This document shows positions 1-8,699 of a stretch of DNA of 52,428 nucleotides, piece by piece. Each line of letters begins with the position of its first letter. Position 1 is the stretch's first letter. The notes beneath the pieces were generated by a model. The model had not been told where the DNA came from. It searched no databases and saw only the letters and a list, made by a program, of their open reading frames with translations. The stretch comes from Streptomonospora mangrovi (lineage in GTDB: Bacteria; Actinomycetota; Actinomycetes; Streptosporangiales; Streptosporangiaceae), in assembly GCF_027604915.1 (NCBI RefSeq), contig NZ_JAJAQC010000053.1, positions 1-52,428 of the forward strand, written 5' to 3'. The translations under genes were made by a program, and so were the position numbers.

Positions 1-172
1 AGGCGCGGGCGGCGCGGCGCCGACGCCGGCGCGGCCGCCGGGCGCCGGTGCGCGGGGCGGGGCTGGGCGGCGTCCGGGCGCCGCCGGCCGGCCGCCGCGT
101 GGCGGGGACCGTCCACGCGCTCCGGCTTGCGCGTCACCATGACCGTGCGCTCCCTTGTATCACTCACAGTGG
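1..172. other. left-edge sequence without a supported gene
   Basis: This G+C-rich stretch lies downstream of rmuC and runs off the window edge. The open frames crossing it are also open on the other strand through rmuC and look like composition artefacts. I see no convincing start, ribosome site or RNA gene here. Confidence 0.4.
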
Positions 173-1654
173 TCAGTGTGTCACTCTCGGTGGGAGATTC
201 GGTTGCTCCCCGGCGGTCGTGTCCCCATCCGAATCCTCATTCCCGCCGCCCGCGTCCGCCATGTCCGCACCCTCCGCCACGCCTCGCATGCCGCCTCCCT
301 CAGCGCCGCCGTCGCCGTCCCGCTCGTCGAAACCGCCGCCGAACGCGGCGCCGTAGAGATGGACGCGGGGATCAGGTGCGTCCGTTCCGTCAGCACTGTG
401 CCCGGTTTCCGGTGAGTCATCCCGGTACCGGGGGATCTCGCCGGTCAGCTCCGCCGCCGCCAGCGGCCGCGCCTGCTCGGCCACGCCCTCGGGCCGCGCC
501 AGTTCGTCGTCGACCAGCCCGATCTGCTCGAACCGCCGCGCCGTCACCAGGACGCGGCTCTCCAGCGACCCCACCGTCTGGTTGTAGGCCGCCACGGTGC
601 GCGAGAGCGCCCGGCCCAGGCCGTCGACGTGCCCGCCCAGGGTCGAGAGCCGGGCGTGGAGCTGCTTGCCCAGCTCGAAGACCGCCCGCGCGTTCTCGCT
701 CAGCGCCTCCTGCTGCCAGGCGTACTGGGCCGTGCGCAGCAGCGAGATGAGGGTGGTGGGCGTGGCGATGTGCACGCGCCGCCCCATGGCGTGCTCCAGC
801 AGCCCCGGGTCGTACTCCAGCGCCGGCGCCAGGAACGCCTCGCCCGGCACGAACAGCACCACGAACTCCGGCGCCGGGCTGAACGCCGTCCAGTAGGACT
901 TGGCCGCCAACTGGTCGACGTGGGTGCGCAGGTGCCGGCTGTGCGCCCGCAGGCGGTCGGCGCGCACGTCGGGGTCGTCGGTCTCCACCGCCTCCAGGTA
1001 GGCCGCCAGCGACACCTTCGAGTCCACGACGATGTTCTTCCCGCCGGCCAGCCGCACCACCATGTCCGGCCGCTGTCGGCCGTTCTCGCCCGCGGCCGTT
1101 GCCTGCTCCTCGAAGTCGCAGTAGGCGCTCATGCCCGCCAGTTCGGCCACCCGGCGCAGTTGCAGCTCGCCCCAGCGCCCGCGCGCCTCGGGGCGGCGCA
1201 GCGCCGTCACCAGCGCCTGGGTCTGGTCGCGCAGCCGCTCCGAGCCCTCGCGCACGTAGTCGACCTGCTTGGCCAGTTCGGCGTGCGCGGCGCGCCGTCC
1301 GGCGTCGACCTCGCGCAGTTGGCCCTCCACCCGTGCCAGGGTGTCCTTCAGCGGCGCCACCAGTTGCTCCACGGCGGCGCGGCGCTGGTCCATGTCCTGC
1401 CCGGCCTGGGCGCCCACCGCCCGCAGCCGGCCCTCGGCCAGTTCCAGGAAGCGCTGGTTGGTGGCGTCCAGGGCCTCGGCCGACAGCGCGCGGAACCGCT
1501 CGCCCAGCCGCTCCTCGATGTAGGCGGCCCGGTCGTCGGCCGCCTCGGCGCGCGCCCGCGCCTCGGCGACGCGCCCGCGCGCCAGCGTCCACCCCAGGGC
1601 GACACCGATCGCCAGTCCCACCAGTAGCACCAGGATCACGTCAAGGCCGTTCAT
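173..1654 (-). CDS. rmuC: DNA recombination protein RmuC
   Basis: The 493-residue product matches the RmuC family, membrane-anchored proteins with a nuclease-like core linked to limiting recombination at inverted repeats. A single hydrophobic segment lies at about residues 4-24. A long Ala/Glu/Arg-rich coiled coil follows to about 140, then the conserved core with GRWGELQLRRV, DMVVRL and NIVVDSKVSLAAYLEA. The Gly/Asp/Glu-rich tail after about 420 is poorly conserved and probably disordered. The start was taken at MNGLDVILVLL because it places the membrane segment at the extreme N-terminus; 27 further in-frame codons upstream are Arg-rich and unlikely. The ribosome site is weak. Actinobacterial rmuC is often found near ychF, as here. 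Confidence 0.93.
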   Translation of the reverse strand: MNGLDVILVLLVGLAIGVALGWTLARGRVAEARARAEAADDRAAYIEERLGERFRALSAEALDATNQRFLELAEGRLRAVGAQAGQDMDQRRAAVEQLVAPLKDTLARVEGQLREVDAGRRAAHAELAKQVDYVREGSERLRDQTQALVTALRRPEARGRWGELQLRRVAELAGMSAYCDFEEQATAAGENGRQRPDMVVRLAGGKNIVVDSKVSLAAYLEAVETDDPDVRADRLRAHSRHLRTHVDQLAAKSYWTAFSPAPEFVVLFVPGEAFLAPALEYDPGLLEHAMGRRVHIATPTTLISLLRTAQYAWQQEALSENARAVFELGKQLHARLSTLGGHVDGLGRALSRTVAAYNQTVGSLESRVLVTARRFEQIGLVDDELARPEGVAEQARPLAAAELTGEIPRYRDDSPETGHSADGTDAPDPRVHLYGAAFGGGFDERDGDGGAEGGGMRGVAEGADMADAGGGNEDSDGDTTAGEQPNLPPRVTH

Positions 1655-1804
1655 AGCCGCCCATGGTCTCAATCCCCGGCGGTTCCGGGCGGAGCGCCAC
1701 GCGCGGGCGGGGAAGTGGGGTAGTGGACACCGCACGCGGGCCGCCGCCGCCGGAGCCGGGCAGCGGCGCCGCCCGGCGGCCCCACCAGCGGCTCCGGACG
1801 ATTC

Positions 1805-1833
1805 TGGACTATTTACCGAGTGATCGGTAGGTT
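1805..1833 (+). promoter_or_regulatory. promoter with embedded TetR-like operator upstream of the GH3 gene
   Basis: A -35-like TGGACT (1805-1810) and a -10-like TAGGTT (1828-1833) are separated by exactly 17 bp. Between and overlapping them is the perfect inverted repeat TACCGA-GTGA-TCGGTA (1814-1829). An operator in the promoter spacer is the classic arrangement for repression by steric block. The half-site resembles TetR-family operators, but a LacI or other repressor is not excluded. The rest of 1655-1895 shows nothing else of note. Confidence 0.6.
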
Positions 1834-1895
1834 AAATTCCGGTTTCGGCCGCCGCCGCACCGCCACCGCCCCATCTCCCGACCGGCAGGAGCGTC

Positions 1896-4379
1896 ATGAC
1901 CACTCACCTCCCGTCCGTGCATCCCGCCGAGGCCGAGCGCGAGCGCCACGTCGAGGCCGCGCTGGCCCGGCTCGACCTCACCGGCAAGGTCCGGCTGCTC
2001 TCGGGCGCCACCATGTGGGCGATCGCGCCCAATCCCGAGATCGGCCTGGACCGCCTGGTCATGTCCGACGGCCCGGTCGGCGTCCGCGGCGAGCGCTGGA
2101 CCCCCGAGGACCCCTCGGTGCAACTGCCCAGCCCCACCGCGCTCGCCGCCACCTGGGACCCCGACCTCGTGCGCACCGCCGGGCACCTGCTCGCCCAGGA
2201 GGCCCGGCGCAAGGGCGTGCACGTGCTCCTGGCGCCCACCGTCAACATCCACCGCTCGCCGCTGGGCGGCCGGCACTTCGAGTGCTACTCCGAGGACCCC
2301 CACCTCACCGGGCGGATCGGCGCCGCCTATGTCGCCGGGGTGCAGGAGGGGGGCGTGGGCACCACCGTCAAGCACTTCGTCGCCAACGACTCCGAGACCG
2401 ACCGGTTCACCGTCGACGTCCGCGTGGACGAGCGCACCCTGCGCGAGATCTACCTCGCCCCCTTCGAGGCGATCGTCGCCGAGGCCCGGCCCTGGGGCGT
2501 CATGGCCGCCTACAACAGCGTCAACGGCACCACCATGACCGAGCACGCCGACCTCAACGCGGTCCTGCGCGACGAATGGGGCTTCGACGGGTTCATCGTC
2601 TCCGACTGGACCGCCGCCCGCGACACCGTGGGCTGCGCCCTGGCCGGCCTGGACGTCGCCATGCCCGGCCCCGCCACCGTCTACGGCGAGCACCTGGTCG
2701 CCGCCGTGCGCGAGGGCCGCGTGCCCGAGGCCGCCGTCGACGCCATGGCGCGCCGCGTGCTGCGCCTGGCCGCCCGCGTCGGCGCGCTGGAGGGCGCCGA
2801 GCCCGTCGTGAAGGCGGCCGACCTGCCCGCCGCCCTCGACGGCCGCGCCGTGGCGCGCCGGGCCGCCGCGCGCTCCTTCACCCTGCTGCGCAACGAGGGC
2901 GGAGCGCTGCCGATCGACCCCGCCCGCGTCCGCAGCGTCGCCCTGATCGGCCTGGCCGCCGACGAGGCCCGCACCAGCGGCGGCGGCAGCGCCACCGTCT
3001 TCAGCGAGCACACCGTCAGCCCACTGGAGGGGCTGCGCGCGGCGCTGCCCGACCACGTGCGGCTCGACTACGCCGTCGGCGCCGACCCGCGCCGCGGCCT
3101 GCCGCCCCTGCGCCACCCGCTCACCGCGGTCTTCCGCGCCGCCGACGGCACCGAGCTGGGCACCGAGCGACTGGCCGACGGCGCCGCCCGCTGGATCGGC
3201 GAACTGCCCCCCGGCATCGACGCGGAGCGCCTGGCGGCCGTCGAGGTCACCGGCACCTTCACCCCCCAGACCACGGGCACCCACGTCTTCGGCGTCACCG
3301 GCGTGGGCCACTTCACCCTCACCGTCGACGGCGAGGTCCGCTTCGACGGCGACAACGAGATCGAGGGCACCGACCCGGCGGCCGTGCTGCTCAACCCGCC
3401 CCAGTCCACCGTCGAGGTCGAACTGACCGCCGGGCGCCCGGTGCCGGTGTCGGCCACCACGCCGGTGCCCGAGGGGTTCGGCGGCGGCTTCCCCTTCATC
3501 GGGTTCGCCCTCAACCACCTGGAGCCGCGCGCGAGCGAGGACGAGCTGATCGAGGAGGCCGTGGCCGCCGCCGCGGCGGCCGACGTCGCGATCGTCGTCG
3601 CCGCCACCACCGAGCAGGTGGAGTCGGAGGGCTTCGACCGCGCCGACCTGCGGCTGCCCGGCCGCCAGGACGAACTGGTCGCCCGCGTGGCCGCGGCCAA
3701 CGACCGCACCGTCGTGGTGGTCAACGCGGGCTCGCCGGTGCTCATGCCCTGGCGCGAGGACGCCGCCGCCGTGCTGGTCACCTGGTTCGGCGGCCAGGAG
3801 GTGGGCGCGGCGCTGGCCGACGTCCTGCTCGGCGCCGAAGAGCCCGGCGGCCGGCTGCCCACCACCTGGCCGGCCGAGGAGGCCGACGTCCCGGTGATCG
3901 AGGTCCGGCCCACCGACGGCCGCCTGGTCTACGACGAGGGCGTGTTCGTCGGCTACCGCGCCTGGCAGCGCGCCCAGACCCCGCCCGCCTACTGGTTCGG
4001 CCACGGGCTGGGCTACACCACCTGGGACTACACCGGCGTCGAGGCCCGGCCCGCGCCCGACGGCGGCCTCACCGTCACCGTCGGCCTGGCCAACACCGGC
4101 GAGCGCGCCGGGCGCGAGGTCGTGCAGGTCTACCTGGAGCCGCACGGGGGCGCCGCCGCCGACACCCCCGAGCGCCCCCGCCGGTGGCTGGCCGGGTTCG
4201 CCGCCGTCAGCGCCGAACCCGGCGCCCGCGCCGAGGCGGTCGTGGCGGTGCCGCCGCGCGCCGCCCAGGTCTGGGACACCGCCGCGCGCGCCTGGCGCAC
4301 GGTGCCCGGCGGCTACGACGTGGTGGTGGGCCGCTCGGCGGGCGACACCCGGCTCAGAACGGCGGTCGAGATCGGCTGA
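1896..4379 (+). CDS. GH3 beta-glucosidase with PA14 insertion
   Basis: This 827-residue glycoside hydrolase family 3 enzyme should release terminal beta-linked glucose (or related sugars) from oligosaccharides or glycosides. No signal peptide is seen, so it probably acts in the cytoplasm on imported substrates. The N-terminal barrel has KGVHVLLAPTVNIHR, GGRHFECYSEDP, TVKHFVAND and the nucleophile motif IVSDW with Asp237. A PA14-type insert lies at about 395-545 (TFTPQTTGTHVFGVTGVG). The second catalytic domain has ESEGFDR around 576-582, with the acid/base Glu at 576 or 578, then a fibronectin-III-like C-terminus from about 730. AGGAG sits 4 nt before the ATG. A palindromic operator in its promoter indicates substrate-controlled repression. 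Exact substrate specificity cannot be read from sequence. Confidence 0.93.
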   Translation: MTTHLPSVHPAEAERERHVEAALARLDLTGKVRLLSGATMWAIAPNPEIGLDRLVMSDGPVGVRGERWTPEDPSVQLPSPTALAATWDPDLVRTAGHLLAQEARRKGVHVLLAPTVNIHRSPLGGRHFECYSEDPHLTGRIGAAYVAGVQEGGVGTTVKHFVANDSETDRFTVDVRVDERTLREIYLAPFEAIVAEARPWGVMAAYNSVNGTTMTEHADLNAVLRDEWGFDGFIVSDWTAARDTVGCALAGLDVAMPGPATVYGEHLVAAVREGRVPEAAVDAMARRVLRLAARVGALEGAEPVVKAADLPAALDGRAVARRAAARSFTLLRNEGGALPIDPARVRSVALIGLAADEARTSGGGSATVFSEHTVSPLEGLRAALPDHVRLDYAVGADPRRGLPPLRHPLTAVFRAADGTELGTERLADGAARWIGELPPGIDAERLAAVEVTGTFTPQTTGTHVFGVTGVGHFTLTVDGEVRFDGDNEIEGTDPAAVLLNPPQSTVEVELTAGRPVPVSATTPVPEGFGGGFPFIGFALNHLEPRASEDELIEEAVAAAAAADVAIVVAATTEQVESEGFDRADLRLPGRQDELVARVAAANDRTVVVVNAGSPVLMPWREDAAAVLVTWFGGQEVGAALADVLLGAEEPGGRLPTTWPAEEADVPVIEVRPTDGRLVYDEGVFVGYRAWQRAQTPPAYWFGHGLGYTTWDYTGVEARPAPDGGLTVTVGLANTGERAGREVVQVYLEPHGGAAADTPERPRRWLAGFAAVSAEPGARAEAVVAVPPRAAQVWDTAARAWRTVPGGYDVVVGRSAGDTRLRTAVEIG

Positions 4380-4385
4380 GGCCGC

Positions 4386-4423
4386 GCGCCCGGGCCCCGG
4401 GCGCTCCCCGGCCGGCGCCGGGG
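4386..4423. terminator. double hairpin between convergent genes
   Basis: Two adjacent GC hairpins lie between the GH3 gene and the FkbM gene: GCGCCCGGG/CCCGGGCGC (4386-4404) and CCCCGGC/GCCGGGG with a 4-nt loop (4406-4423). Neither has a U-tract, as is usual in high-GC actinobacteria. The pair could serve both strands. Confidence 0.55.
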
Positions 4424-4427
4424 CGGG

Positions 4428-5360
4428 TCAGCGGCCGGCGAACGCCGCGCGCCAGGCGCGGGCCAGCCGCCACACCCGCTCCGGCACGGGCTCGGGCGCG
4501 AACAGCCACATCCGCTCGTGGGGGGCGGCGCCGGCGGCCCGGATCATCGGGCTGGGGGCATAGGGCGGCTCACCGCTCAGGTGGTACCAGCGGTAGCCGA
4601 ACGGCTCCAGCAGCGCCATCAGCCGCTGCTCGGCGCCGTTGCCGGGCCGCACCTCGCACACGATCCACGGGCGGCAGCGGCGCAGCACCTCCAGGCCGCC
4701 GGCGATCACGTCGGGCTCGGTGGCGGCGGTGTCGACCTTGACCACGGCGGGGTGGGCGCCCGTGCGCTCGCGCCAGTGCGACAGCGTGTCGACGGTCACC
4801 GGGACGCGCCCGAGTTGGGGGCCGGGGCCCCAGGCCAGGGAGTTCGCGGTGTCGGCGGTGGCCGACAGGCGCAGCGCGGCGGTGCCGCCGTGGTTGCTCA
4901 GCGCCAGTTGCACGACCTCGACGTCCAGCCCGTTGTCGGCGGCGATGGCACGGGCGGTGGCGGCGGTGTGCGGAGTCGGCTCGAAGGCGTAGACCCGGCG
5001 CCGGCCGCGTGCGGCGGCCAGCGCCGCGTACAGCCCCACGTTGGCGCCGATGTCCAGCACCGAGCCGGGGCGGGCGTGTTCGAGCAGGGCCAGGAAGCAG
5101 GCGGTGGCCTCGGGTTCGTAGCCGGCCAGGCCGCCGCTGTGCAGCAGCCGGGGCAGGCGCAGGTCGCCCGGCGCGGTGACCGACAGCGCGGCCGGCCCGC
5201 CGCCGGCCCACCCGGATCTGGACGGGAGGGCGAGTTCGAAGTGCCGCACGCGCGGGGGCACGTGCGCGGGATCCAGGCCGCCCAGGCGCTGCGGCAGGTG
5301 GATCCGGATCTTGCGGGTGGCGTAGCGCACCGCGGGATATCGGCGGACCAGAGCCCGCAT
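4428..5360 (-). CDS. FkbM-family SAM-dependent methyltransferase
   Basis: About 310 residues with an FkbM-type methyltransferase domain. The SAM-binding motif is SVLDIGANVGLYAALAA, followed by VYAFEPTPHTAATA (acidic residue binding the ribose) and an AVVKVDTAATEPDVIAGG segment typical of the family. FkbM enzymes usually O-methylate sugars or small molecules, and the substrate here is unknown. No secretion signal or membrane segment is seen. The start is uncertain: ATG at 5360 has no ribosome site. TTG at 5375, with GGGGGG 7 nt upstream, or a GTG still further upstream would add 5 to about 20 residues. Flanking genes are not functionally related, so there is no operon context. Confidence 0.8.
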   Translation of the reverse strand: MRALVRRYPAVRYATRKIRIHLPQRLGGLDPAHVPPRVRHFELALPSRSGWAGGGPAALSVTAPGDLRLPRLLHSGGLAGYEPEATACFLALLEHARPGSVLDIGANVGLYAALAAARGRRRVYAFEPTPHTAATARAIAADNGLDVEVVQLALSNHGGTAALRLSATADTANSLAWGPGPQLGRVPVTVDTLSHWRERTGAHPAVVKVDTAATEPDVIAGGLEVLRRCRPWIVCEVRPGNGAEQRLMALLEPFGYRWYHLSGEPPYAPSPMIRAAGAAPHERMWLFAPEPVPERVWRLARAWRAAFAGR

Positions 5361-5711
5361 CTGAGCGTGTACCAATGTCGTTCCCCCCAATGCCCACACG
5401 TGGCCGGCATCTGGTCGGCATGGCGCCGCCGCGGCACGGGAGGATCCCGTGCCGACCGGTCGCGACCGCGTCGGGCCGCCCCCCAGCGGCCGGGCCGAGA
5501 ACACGGCCGCGCGCCCCCTCCGCGCACGAGCCGTCCTTTCGCGCCGACGTGACCGGTCGCACATGAACGTACTCCGATTTGCACTTGTGCGCAGGACGTT
5601 TCCGCCAAACAGGGCACCGCGCCCGCGCGGGGCGCCCCGGCGGGGTCCGGGCCGGCCCCCGGCGCCTCGGCCGCTCCGGGCGGCGGCGGGCAGCGCCTAG
5701 AATCAACGACC
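5361..5711. other. divergent intergenic region before ychF
   Basis: About 350 bp between the FkbM gene and ychF. Apart from the ychF -10 box described separately, I see no protein-coding pattern. The part around 5560-5600 is less G+C-rich and may hold the promoter of the leftward FkbM gene. Confidence 0.4.
5698..5703 (+). promoter_or_regulatory. -10 box TAGAAT of ychF, probably leaderless
   Basis: TAGAAT fits the actinobacterial TANNNT -10 consensus and ends 8 nt before the GTG start of ychF. No Shine-Dalgarno sequence lies between them. Transcription would begin at or within 1-2 nt of the start codon, giving a leaderless mRNA. Confidence 0.6.
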
Positions 5712-6806
5712 GTGAGTCTGTCTATAGGGATCGTCGGCCTGCCCAACGTCGGCAAGTCCACGCTGTTCAACGCACTGACCAAGAACGACGCTCTGGCCGC
5801 GAACTACCCGTTCGCCACCATCGAGCCCAACGTGGGCGTCGTGGGGGTGCCCGACTCCCGCCTGGACAAGCTCGCCGAGATGTTCCAGTCGGCCAAGGTG
5901 GTCCCGGCCACCGTCGACTTCGTCGACATCGCCGGGATCGTGCGCGGCGCCTCCGAGGGCGAGGGCCTGGGCAACCAGTTCCTGGCCAACATCCGCGAGT
6001 GCGACGCCATCTGCCAGGTCATCCGGGTCTTCAACGACCCCGACGTCACCCACGTCGACGGCGACATCGAGCCCTCGCGCGACATCGAGACCATCAACAC
6101 CGAGCTGATCCTGGCCGACCTCCAGACCCTCGACAAGGCGCTGCCGCGCCTGGAGCGCGACGCCAAGCGCAACGCCAAGGACAAGACCGCCCAGGAGGTC
6201 CTGGCCGCCGCGCGGGCGGCGCGCGGCGTGCTGGACGAGGGCGTGGGGCTGTCGGTGGGCGCCGCGCCGGCCGGGATCGACACCGCGCTGCTGCGCGAGC
6301 TGAACCTGCTGACCGTCAAGCCCTTCATCTACGTCTTCAACGTCGACACCGACGAACTGGGCGACCCCGGCCTGCGCGCCAAGCTGTCGGAGCTGGTCGC
6401 CCCCTCCGAGGCGATCTTCCTCGACGCCAAGATCGAGTCGGAGCTGGCTGAGCTGGACGAGTCCGAAGCGGCCGAGCTGCTGGAGTCGCTGGGCCAGACC
6501 GAGTCCGGCCTCGCCCAGCTCGCCCGCGTGGGCTTCGCGACGCTGGGCCTCCAGACCTTCCTCACGGCCGGCCCCAAGGAGTCGCGCGCCTGGACCATCA
6601 AGAAGGGCGCCACCGCCCCCGAGGCGGCCGGGGCCATCCACACCGACTTCCAGCGCGGGTTCATCAAGGCCGAGGTGGTCTCCTACGACGACCTGGTCGA
6701 GGCGGGCTCGATGCAGGCGGTGAAGGCGGCGGGCAAGGCCCGCATGGAGGGCAAGGACTACGTGATGGCCGACGGCGACGTGGTGGAGTTCCGGTTCAAC
6801 GTGTAG
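5712..6806 (+). CDS. ychF: redox-regulated ATPase YchF (OLA1 family)
   Basis: The 364-residue protein is full length for the YchF/Ola1 family, P-loop NTPases of the Obg superfamily that bind ribosomes and prefer ATP. The P-loop [11 protein letters not shown] is at residues 6-16, [13 protein letters not shown] supplies G3, and NVDTDE replaces the usual NKxD, in keeping with relaxed nucleotide specificity. A coiled-coil helical domain lies at about 125-200. The C-terminal TGS domain includes [22 protein letters not shown] and ends [16 protein letters not shown]. The GTG start agrees with family alignments and with the -10 box 8 nt upstream. The gene is monocistronic and ends in a very strong hairpin. 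Confidence 0.97.
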   Translation: MSLSIGIVGLPNVGKSTLFNALTKNDALAANYPFATIEPNVGVVGVPDSRLDKLAEMFQSAKVVPATVDFVDIAGIVRGASEGEGLGNQFLANIRECDAICQVIRVFNDPDVTHVDGDIEPSRDIETINTELILADLQTLDKALPRLERDAKRNAKDKTAQEVLAAARAARGVLDEGVGLSVGAAPAGIDTALLRELNLLTVKPFIYVFNVDTDELGDPGLRAKLSELVAPSEAIFLDAKIESELAELDESEAAELLESLGQTESGLAQLARVGFATLGLQTFLTAGPKESRAWTIKKGATAPEAAGAIHTDFQRGFIKAEVVSYDDLVEAGSMQAVKAAGKARMEGKDYVMADGDVVEFRFNV

Positions 6807-6855
6807 CCGCTTCGTCGCCGTGCGCTGGATATGATCCGGCAAGCACGCAGGCCGG

Positions 6856-6887
6856 AAGGGGCCGGCTCCGCGCGGAGCCGGCCCCTT
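6856..6887 (+). terminator. ychF terminator
   Basis: A perfect 15-bp inverted repeat (AAGGGGCCGGCTCCG and its complement, centre CG) begins about 50 nt after the ychF stop. It ends in CCCCTT. The 3' ends of ychF and the leftward regulator gene converge here, so it may act on both. Confidence 0.85.
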
Positions 6888-6926
6888 CGTCATGGCTGCC
6901 CCGTCCGCGAGGTGGAACCGAGCGCC

Positions 6927-7910
6927 TCAGGCGCGGACGCGGAACCGCCGGCGGTACTCGGTGGGCGTCACGCCCATCGCCCGCCGGAACGCCCGGTTGA
7001 GGGTGTCGACGGTGCCGAACCCGCAGGCCGTGGCCACTCGCGCGACGGTGTCGTCGGTGGCCTCCAGGCGGTTGCGGGCGACCTCGATCCGCGCCGACTC
7101 GATGTAGGCCGCCGGCGTGGTCCCCAGCTCCGTCTTGAAGACGCGGGTGAGCTGCCGGTCGCTGATGTGCAGGTGCGCCGCCAGGTCGGCGACGCTGAGC
7201 CGGTCGCCGACGTGCTCGGTGATGTAGTGGCGCAGCTCCTCCACCCGCCGGCTCGCGGAGACGGTCTTGAGCGGGACGCTGAACTGGCTCTGGCCGCCGG
7301 GGCGCTTGAGGTAGACGACGAGCTGGCGGGCGACCTTCTGGGCGAGGACGTCGCCGAAGTCGTCGGCGACCAGGGCCAGGGCGAGGTCGATGCACGAGCT
7401 GATGCCGGCACCCGTCCAGACGTCGCCGTCGCGGATGAAGATGGGGTCGGGGTCGACCTCGATCTTCGGATGCTCGGCCGCGAGCTGGGCCGCCGTCGAC
7501 CAGTGGGTCGTCGCGCGCCTGCCGTCGAGGAGGCCCGCCGCGGCGAGGATGTGCGCACCGACGCAGACCGAGGTCACGCGCCGGGTGTTGGCCGCCAGGC
7601 GGCGCACCCGCTCGACGACCGCCGGGTCGGCGAGGGCTTTCGCCCGACCGTCCTCCTCGACCTCGACGGAGCCGGGCACGATGAGGGTGTCGACGGCCCG
7701 CCCCGCGAGCCGCTCGAAGGTGGTGTCGGGCAGGACCCGGACGCCCGCGGAGGTGGTGACCGGGTCCATCGTCTCGGCGGCGAGCACGACCTCGTAGCCG
7801 GTGGGCCCGTCCGTCTCCCGCCGCAGGAGGGAGAACACCTCGGGCGGGCCGGTGACGTCGAGGAGGTCGACCTGGTCGAACAGGACAACGACGACGAGGC
7901 GCTCGATCAT
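6927..7910 (-). CDS. GlxA-family transcriptional regulator (DJ-1/PfpI + AraC HTH)
   Basis: The 327-residue protein has an N-terminal DJ-1/PfpI (class I amidotransferase-like) sensor domain at about residues 1-190, including SVCVGAHILAAAGLLDGRRATTHW. An AraC-type double helix-turn-helix follows at about 215-320 (LSVADLAAHLHISDRQLTRVF, IEVARNRLEATDD, GFGTVDTLNRAFRRAMGVTPTEYRRRF). Such proteins usually activate a neighbouring catabolic gene. GGAGG precedes the ATG at 7910; the longer frame upstream would start inside the shared promoter. It is divergent from the isochorismatase-like gene, and CCGACAT repeats lie between the two, so that gene is its likely target. Confidence 0.9.
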   Translation of the reverse strand: MIERLVVVVLFDQVDLLDVTGPPEVFSLLRRETDGPTGYEVVLAAETMDPVTTSAGVRVLPDTTFERLAGRAVDTLIVPGSVEVEEDGRAKALADPAVVERVRRLAANTRRVTSVCVGAHILAAAGLLDGRRATTHWSTAAQLAAEHPKIEVDPDPIFIRDGDVWTGAGISSCIDLALALVADDFGDVLAQKVARQLVVYLKRPGGQSQFSVPLKTVSASRRVEELRHYITEHVGDRLSVADLAAHLHISDRQLTRVFKTELGTTPAAYIESARIEVARNRLEATDDTVARVATACGFGTVDTLNRAFRRAMGVTPTEYRRRFRVRA

Positions 7911-7930
7911 CGCGGCTCCCTCCGGCGGGG

Positions 7931-7986
7931 ATGTCGGTTTTTGCAGGTTACCCGACATTGCCGACATGCCGCCGCGCTCCTAGCGT
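7931..7986. promoter_or_regulatory. CCGACAT repeats over the hydrolase promoter
   Basis: ATGTCGG (7931-7937) is the inverse of two direct CCGACAT copies (7952-7958 and 7961-7967). The copies flank and overlap a -35-like TTGCCG (7958-7963), which is 17 bp from a -10-like TAGCGT (7981-7986). This fits binding by the divergently encoded AraC-type regulator. Expected transcription start is near 7993, about 43 nt before the hydrolase ATG. Confidence 0.6.
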
Positions 7987-8035
7987 GGATCCAGGCCCGC
8001 CGACCGCGGCCGGTCCACGACTCAAGGGGCATCCC

Positions 8036-8626
8036 ATGGCACGCACGACCCTGCGCGAACTCAACGGCTTCGACCAGACACCGGCCTCCCTGGCCGACTC
8101 CACGCTGGTCCTGGTCGACTACCAGAACACCTACACCACGGGCGTCATGGAGCTGGACGGCTGGCGGCCGGCCCTCGAGGCCGCCGCCGACCTGCTCCAG
8201 CGCGCCCGCGCCGCCGGTGCCACCGTCATCCACGTCGTCAACGACGGCGGCGAGGGCACCCCCTACGACATCCGCGCCGAGATCGGCCGGATCCATCCCC
8301 GCGTCGCGCCGGTCGAGGGCGAGGACGTCGTCGTGAAGACCGCGCCGAACGCCTTCGTGGGCACCGACCTGGGCGAGCGCGTCGCGGCCGCCGGCCACGA
8401 CGACCTCGTCGTCGCCGGCTTCATGACGAACATGTGCGTGCAGTTCACCTCCGAGGGCGCCTTCCTGGCCGGCAGGAAGCCCACGGTCGTCGCGGACGCC
8501 TGCGCCACCCGGCCGCTCGAGAGCGGGATCGCCCCCGTCTCCGCCGAGCAGTTGCACGAGGCCGCCCTCGCGACCATCGGCGACCTCTACGGCGTGGTCG
8601 TGCGGAGCGCGTCGGACCTGGACTGA
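8036..8626 (+). CDS. isochorismatase-like cysteine hydrolase
   Basis: The 196-residue protein has the isochorismatase-like alpha/beta fold. The catalytic triad is visible: Asp28 in LVLVDYQN, Lys101 in DVVVKTAPNAF and Cys134 in GFMTNMCVQFT. A cysteine nucleophile marks the amidase/nicotinamidase-like branch, not a true isochorismatase. The substrate is unknown. AAGGGG lies 6 nt before the ATG, giving the natural N-terminus MARTTLRELNGFD. The gene is probably controlled by the divergent GlxA-type regulator, since such regulator-hydrolase pairs are common. Confidence 0.92.
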   Translation: MARTTLRELNGFDQTPASLADSTLVLVDYQNTYTTGVMELDGWRPALEAAADLLQRARAAGATVIHVVNDGGEGTPYDIRAEIGRIHPRVAPVEGEDVVVKTAPNAFVGTDLGERVAAAGHDDLVVAGFMTNMCVQFTSEGAFLAGRKPTVVADACATRPLESGIAPVSAEQLHEAALATIGDLYGVVVRSASDLD

Positions 8627-8651
8627 GCGGGCGTCATCGGACCGGGCCGTG

Positions 8652-8673
8652 CCGGGGAGGGCGCGCTCCCCGG
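8652..8673. terminator. bidirectional terminator hairpin
   Basis: CCGGGGAG (8652-8659) pairs perfectly with CTCCCCGG (8666-8673) across a 6-nt loop. It lies in the 73-bp gap between the convergent hydrolase and VOC genes. Confidence 0.65.
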
Positions 8674-8699
8674 GTGTGCGCCCCTTCCGCGCCACGGCG

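Noticed and set aside
1820-4741. 973-codon Arg/Pro-rich open frame overlapping the beta-glucosidase gene
   Set aside because: It is a composition shadow: the beta-glucosidase frame carries full catalytic motifs, while this frame has no recognisable domain and runs through a terminator.
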